A DNA stretch of 64,000 nt from Chloroflexota bacterium (GTDB lineage Bacteria > Chloroflexota > Limnocylindria > Limnocylindrales > CSP1-4): positions 1 through 64,000 of the forward strand of contig JAJXUG010000010.1 of NCBI GenBank assembly GCA_021783095.1. Reading direction: 5' to 3'. The notes beneath the pieces are model-generated. The model was not told where the DNA came from. It saw only the letters and a list, made by a program, of their open reading frames with translations, and ran no database searches. Both the position numbers and the translations under genes were made by a program. Shown one piece after another: positions 61,200 to 64,000 of this stretch (the first letter of the stretch is position 1; each line of letters opens with the position of its first letter).

Positions 61200-62041
61200 A
61201 GCGACGCATGGACAGGACGCTGCGCCTGCTGATCCTGCTCAACCTGGCCGTCATCGCGATGCTCGCCGCGATCATGATCGCGAACTGGCTCGAGCTGATC
61301 CCTGCCCGCGGCACCTTCCCGGCCAGCACCTCCGGCACGGCCGGGTCCCCACTCGCCCCCGGCGCCTCCGCGTCGCAGCAGGTGTTCCAGATGGGCCTCG
61401 CCCACATCCCCACCTCCAACGACTGCCTGCTGTGCCACACCTCGGGCGGGTCCGCGGGCATCAAGCCCATCCCGGCGATGGGCCATCCGCTGGCGGGCTG
61501 GACGGCCTGCCTGACCTGCCACACCAACGAGAAGCTGGGGCGCGAGGCGCCGGGCCACGAGGGCATCGCCGAGAGCGAGTGCACCAACTGCCACAAGGAG
61601 CCCACTCAGGGCCCGGCCATCACGCAGGCCCACGCCAACCTCAACAAGCCCTGCCTGAGCTGCCACGGCTCGGTGGCCCACCTGCCGACATCGATGGTTG
61701 GCCGCAGCCAGGACGAATGCTGGCTGTGCCACAAGCCGAACCCGTCGCCGCCGCCCATCAAGCCGCACCCGGATCCGCAGAACCTCGCGTGTCGCGACTG
61801 CCACAAGTCGTCGTCCGTGGGCAGCCTGCCGATCGACCACGCGCTCCGCGGCGATGACACGTGCGTGCTGTGCCACGACATCGGCACCGGCTCGAAGGCG
61901 TCTCCGGGGGCGAGCCCGTCGTCGGGCGCGAGTGCCTCGGCGTCGCCGGTCACCTCGCCGCTCGCGCCGACCCTCGCGCCGCCGTCCGCGCGGCCAGCCC
62001 TGTCGCCGATCGCGAGCCCGCTCGCCTCGACCTCGCCCTGA
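61196..62041 (+). CDS. membrane-anchored heptaheme c-type cytochrome
   Basis: 281 residues. An N-terminal membrane helix (LRLLILLNLAVIAMLAAIMI) anchors the protein; seven CxxCH motifs follow (CLLCH, CLTCH, CTNCH, CLSCH, CWLCH, CRDCH, CVLCH) in about 170 residues, then a Ser/Pro/Ala tail. It overlaps the endopeptidase gene by ATGA, so it belongs to the hydrogenase operon. A NapC/NrfH-like role, taking electrons from H2 to or from outer acceptors, is plausible; cytochrome b is already present for quinone. Confidence 0.92.
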   Translation: MKRRMDRTLRLLILLNLAVIAMLAAIMIANWLELIPARGTFPASTSGTAGSPLAPGASASQQVFQMGLAHIPTSNDCLLCHTSGGSAGIKPIPAMGHPLAGWTACLTCHTNEKLGREAPGHEGIAESECTNCHKEPTQGPAITQAHANLNKPCLSCHGSVAHLPTSMVGRSQDECWLCHKPNPSPPPIKPHPDPQNLACRDCHKSSSVGSLPIDHALRGDDTCVLCHDIGTGSKASPGASPSSGASASASPVTSPLAPTLAPPSARPALSPIASPLASTSP

Positions 62042-62089
62042 CGTCCGGGCGGGTCGCGCGGGGACCGCGACCTGTCCGATGATTGGGCC

Positions 62090-62545
62090 ATGCCGGAACC
62101 GCTGCTGCTGTCCTGGGACGACCTCGACCACCTCGTGGCCAAGCTGGCCGACGAGGTGGGGCGTGATCACGATCTCGTGCTCGCGATCACCCGCGGCGGG
62201 CTCGTGCCGGCCGGGATGCTCGCGTACCGCCTCGACCTGCGCGAGATCCTCGTCGCGGGCGTGGAGTTCTACCGGGCGGAGGGCGGTACCCACCCCGAGC
62301 CGCTGGTGCTGCACTTCCCCGACGCCACGCTGCTCGCGGGCAAGCGGATCCTGGTGGTCGACGAGGTCTGGGAGACCGGCGAGACGATGACGGAGGTCGT
62401 TGCGCGCGTTTGCGCAGCCGGCGGGACGCCGGTGTCGGCCGTGCTGCACTTCAAGCCCGGCCGGTCGCGCGTCTCGGGGCGGCCCGACCACCACGCGGCC
62501 ACGATCGAGGGCTGGGTGACCTACCCCTACAAGGCCGGCGGCTGA
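62090..62545 (+). CDS. purine-type phosphoribosyltransferase
   Basis: 151 residues of type I PRTase fold. The PRPP loop is KRILVVDEVWETGETMTEVV, and LVLAITRGGLVPAGMLAYRL is the early pyrophosphate loop. Xanthine/hypoxanthine transferase of the short kind is most likely, although archaeal-type regulatory PRTases look similar. GATGAT lies 6 nt before the ATG. It stands alone between the hydrogenase operon and the glycosyltransferase. Confidence 0.85.
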   Translation: MPEPLLLSWDDLDHLVAKLADEVGRDHDLVLAITRGGLVPAGMLAYRLDLREILVAGVEFYRAEGGTHPEPLVLHFPDATLLAGKRILVVDEVWETGETMTEVVARVCAAGGTPVSAVLHFKPGRSRVSGRPDHHAATIEGWVTYPYKAGG

Positions 62546-62626
62546 ACTGCAACGCTGCAGGAAGTGTCTCGCGGCTCCGCCGGTTCTCATGCGCCTCTCA
62601 GGCCGATCTGCTGAAGTACGTGTCAA

Positions 62627-62676
62627 CGCGGCGCTCTCGGTGGCTCCCTCCTCTCCTCCCCACCGAGAGCGCCGCG
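62627..62676. repeat. 17-bp perfect hairpin with CU-rich loop
   Basis: CGCGGCGCTCTCGGTGG (62627-62643) pairs perfectly with 62660-62676. The 16-nt loop contains only C and T (CTCCCTCCTCTCCTCC), complementary in part to Shine-Dalgarno sequences. It sits 25 bp before the glycosyltransferase GTG and 81 bp after the previous stop. Terminator or translational element. Confidence 0.8.
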
Positions 62677-62701
62677 AACGTCTGTCCTGACGGGAAGGCT
62701 G

Positions 62702-64000
62702 TGTGAGCCGCTCCGTGCACCTCGCGCCATCGCCGGCCCCGGAGGCCGTCAGCATCGAACGCCCGGCCTCGGCAGCGCGCTTGGCGGTCCCGCCCGTGTG
62801 GGCGGGCGCGGTGCTGGTGGGGCTGCTGGCGGCGGTCGTCGCGTTCTGGTCGCTCGACGTCAGCGGCTACGCCAACACCTACTACTCCGCCGCGGCGCAG
62901 GCAGCCGGCCAGAGCTGGTCCGCCATGTTCTTCGGCTCGATCGACGCGGCCGGGTTCATCACCGTGGACAAGCCGCCAGCCTCGCTCTGGGCGATGGGCC
63001 TCTCGGTGCGGCTGCTTGGGCTGAGCCCGTTCGCCGTGCTGCTGCCCGAGGCGCTGTACGGCGTGGCCTCCGCCCTCCTGCTGTACGACGCCGTCCGGCG
63101 CCAGGCTGGGGCCGCGGCGGGCGTGCTCGCCGGAGTGGCGCTGGCAGTGACCCCGGTCGCCGCCCTCATGTTCCGCTACAACAATCCCGACGCCCTGCTC
63201 GTGCTGCTGCTGGTGGCGGCGGCGTGGTCGCTGGTGCGGGCCCTGGAACGTGATCACCTGGCGTGGCTCGCGCTGGCCGGCGCGCTGGTGGGGCTCGGTT
63301 TCCTGACCAAGTACCTCCAGGCGCCCTTGGTGCTGCCCGGGTTCGCGCTGACGTACCTCGTCGCCGGGCGGGGTGGCCTTCGACGCCGAATGGCGGGGCT
63401 CGCCGTCACCGGGTTCGCGGCCTTCGCCGCGTCGGCGTGGTGGGTCGCGATCGTGGAGCTGGTCCCGCCCGGGTCGCGTCCGTACATCGGCGGGAGCAGC
63501 AACAACTCGGTGCTCGACCTCGTGTTCGGCTATGACGGCCTCGGCCGGATCTTCGGCCAGCGTCTCGGGGGTCCAGCGGCGGGTGCCGGGTTCCCGACGC
63601 CGGGCGGTGGCGGTGGGCCGGGCGGCTTCGGGGGGCCGGGAGCTGGCTTCGGCGGCGCCCCCGGCCTGCTGCGCATGTTCGACAGGCAGTGGGGGACCGA
63701 GATCAGCTGGCTGCTTCCGTCGGGCGCGATCGGGCTGGTCGTGGGGCTGGCGGCCCGCCTGCGCGCGCCGCGCACCGACCCGAGGCGCGCCGCGCTGCTG
63801 CTGTGGGGCAGCTGGGCCGGCATCCACGTCGTCGTGTTCTCGTTCATGTCGGGCATCGCGCACCCGTACTACTCATCGGCCATCGCGCCGGCGGCGGCCG
63901 CGCTGACCGGCATCGGCATCCTCGAGGCGTGGCGCCTTCGCGACCGGGCGCGCTGGGCGGGCCTGGCCCTCGGCGCGCTGCTGCTGGCGACGGCCTGGTG
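62702..64000 (+). CDS. GT39/ArnT-like membrane glycosyltransferase (partial, runs off the window)
   Basis: 433 residues are in the window and the frame remains open. It has at least eight membrane helices. The first loop has DVSGYANTYYSAAAQAAGQS and GFITVDKPPASLWAMG, the acidic Asp and DKPP signature of the PMT/ArnT superfamily that moves sugars from polyprenyl phosphate to an acceptor. A Gly-rich insert (about residues 297-320) precedes LRMFDRQWGTEISWLLP, as in actinobacterial relatives. GTG at 62702 with GGGAAGG upstream. Confidence 0.88.

Noticed and set aside
62401-62418. ArsR-type operator within the phosphoribosyltransferase gene
   Set aside because: TGCGC-N6-GCGCA differs from TTGCG-N6-CGCAA and is inside a coding region far from any start.

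Overview
Organism. The window is very GC-rich, densely packed, and built from short operons whose genes overlap by 4 bp (ATGA or GTGA). Two encoded-CCA tRNAs, ECF sigma factors, a heptaheme cytochrome, two [NiFe] hydrogenases and families such as DUF4032, DUF2161 and PMT-like GT39 are present. This suits an uncultured Chloroflexota lineage (Limnocylindria-like), with Actinomycetota as the alternative. That is inference from gene content; no rRNA or marker gene is present to settle it.

Layout. 1-2 kb: the end of an integrated element (tyrosine recombinase plus three small unknown genes) beside tRNA-Arg(UCU), with a perfect 15-bp inverted repeat between integrase and tRNA. 2-9 kb: a large LuxR-type ATPase regulator followed by three small genes, a TMEM165/GDT1 cation transporter, a DegT-like PLP protein and a J-domain protein. 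9.1-15 kb: a complete bidirectional NAD-linked hydrogenase operon hoxEFUYH with its endopeptidase and hypA. 15-27 kb: housekeeping and repair genes (DUF2161, GabT-like aminotransferase, acyl-CoA dehydrogenase, ECF sigma coupled to a permuted Ada-like repair protein, methyltransferase, acetyltransferases, DUF4032, nitroreductase). 28.5-33 kb: methylmalonyl-CoA mutase large subunit, DinB-like, cupin, acetolactate synthase. 33-44 kb: a redox/sulfur region. 44-54 kb: dehydratase, membrane protein, metallopeptidase, hydrolase, FolE, B12-binding mutase subunit, MeaB, 3-hydroxyacyl-CoA dehydrogenase, thiolase. 54-62 kb: aldehyde dehydrogenase, a cluster of four phased palindromes, tRNA-Lys(CUU), and a second, divergent membrane-bound hydrogenase operon (small and large subunits, cytochrome b, endopeptidase, heptaheme cytochrome c). 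The window ends inside a GT39 glycosyltransferase.

How it works together. The soluble Hox enzyme would exchange electrons between H2 and NAD(H), while the Tat-exported Hya-type enzyme would pass electrons from H2 to a membrane cytochrome b and a multiheme cytochrome c. Carbon genes suggest acyl-CoA oxidation and methylmalonyl-CoA metabolism. The 33-44 kb region encodes OsmC, glutaredoxin, a sulfide:quinone-oxidoreductase-like flavoprotein, DUF2892, a TauE/SafE exporter with DUF1634, thioredoxin and an ArsR repressor. The same 16-bp operator pattern TTGCG-N6-CGCAA lies in three promoters of this region (OsmC, glutaredoxin/GroES/SQR, ArsR/thioredoxin), so I propose an ArsR-controlled reactive-sulfur regulon.

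A second window-wide signal is a TAnnnT-like -10 box placed 6-7 nt before many start codons on both strands, which predicts common leaderless transcription. Several broken genes (VOC protein, response regulator, aminotransferase tail) and small tandem duplications mark the non-coding gaps.
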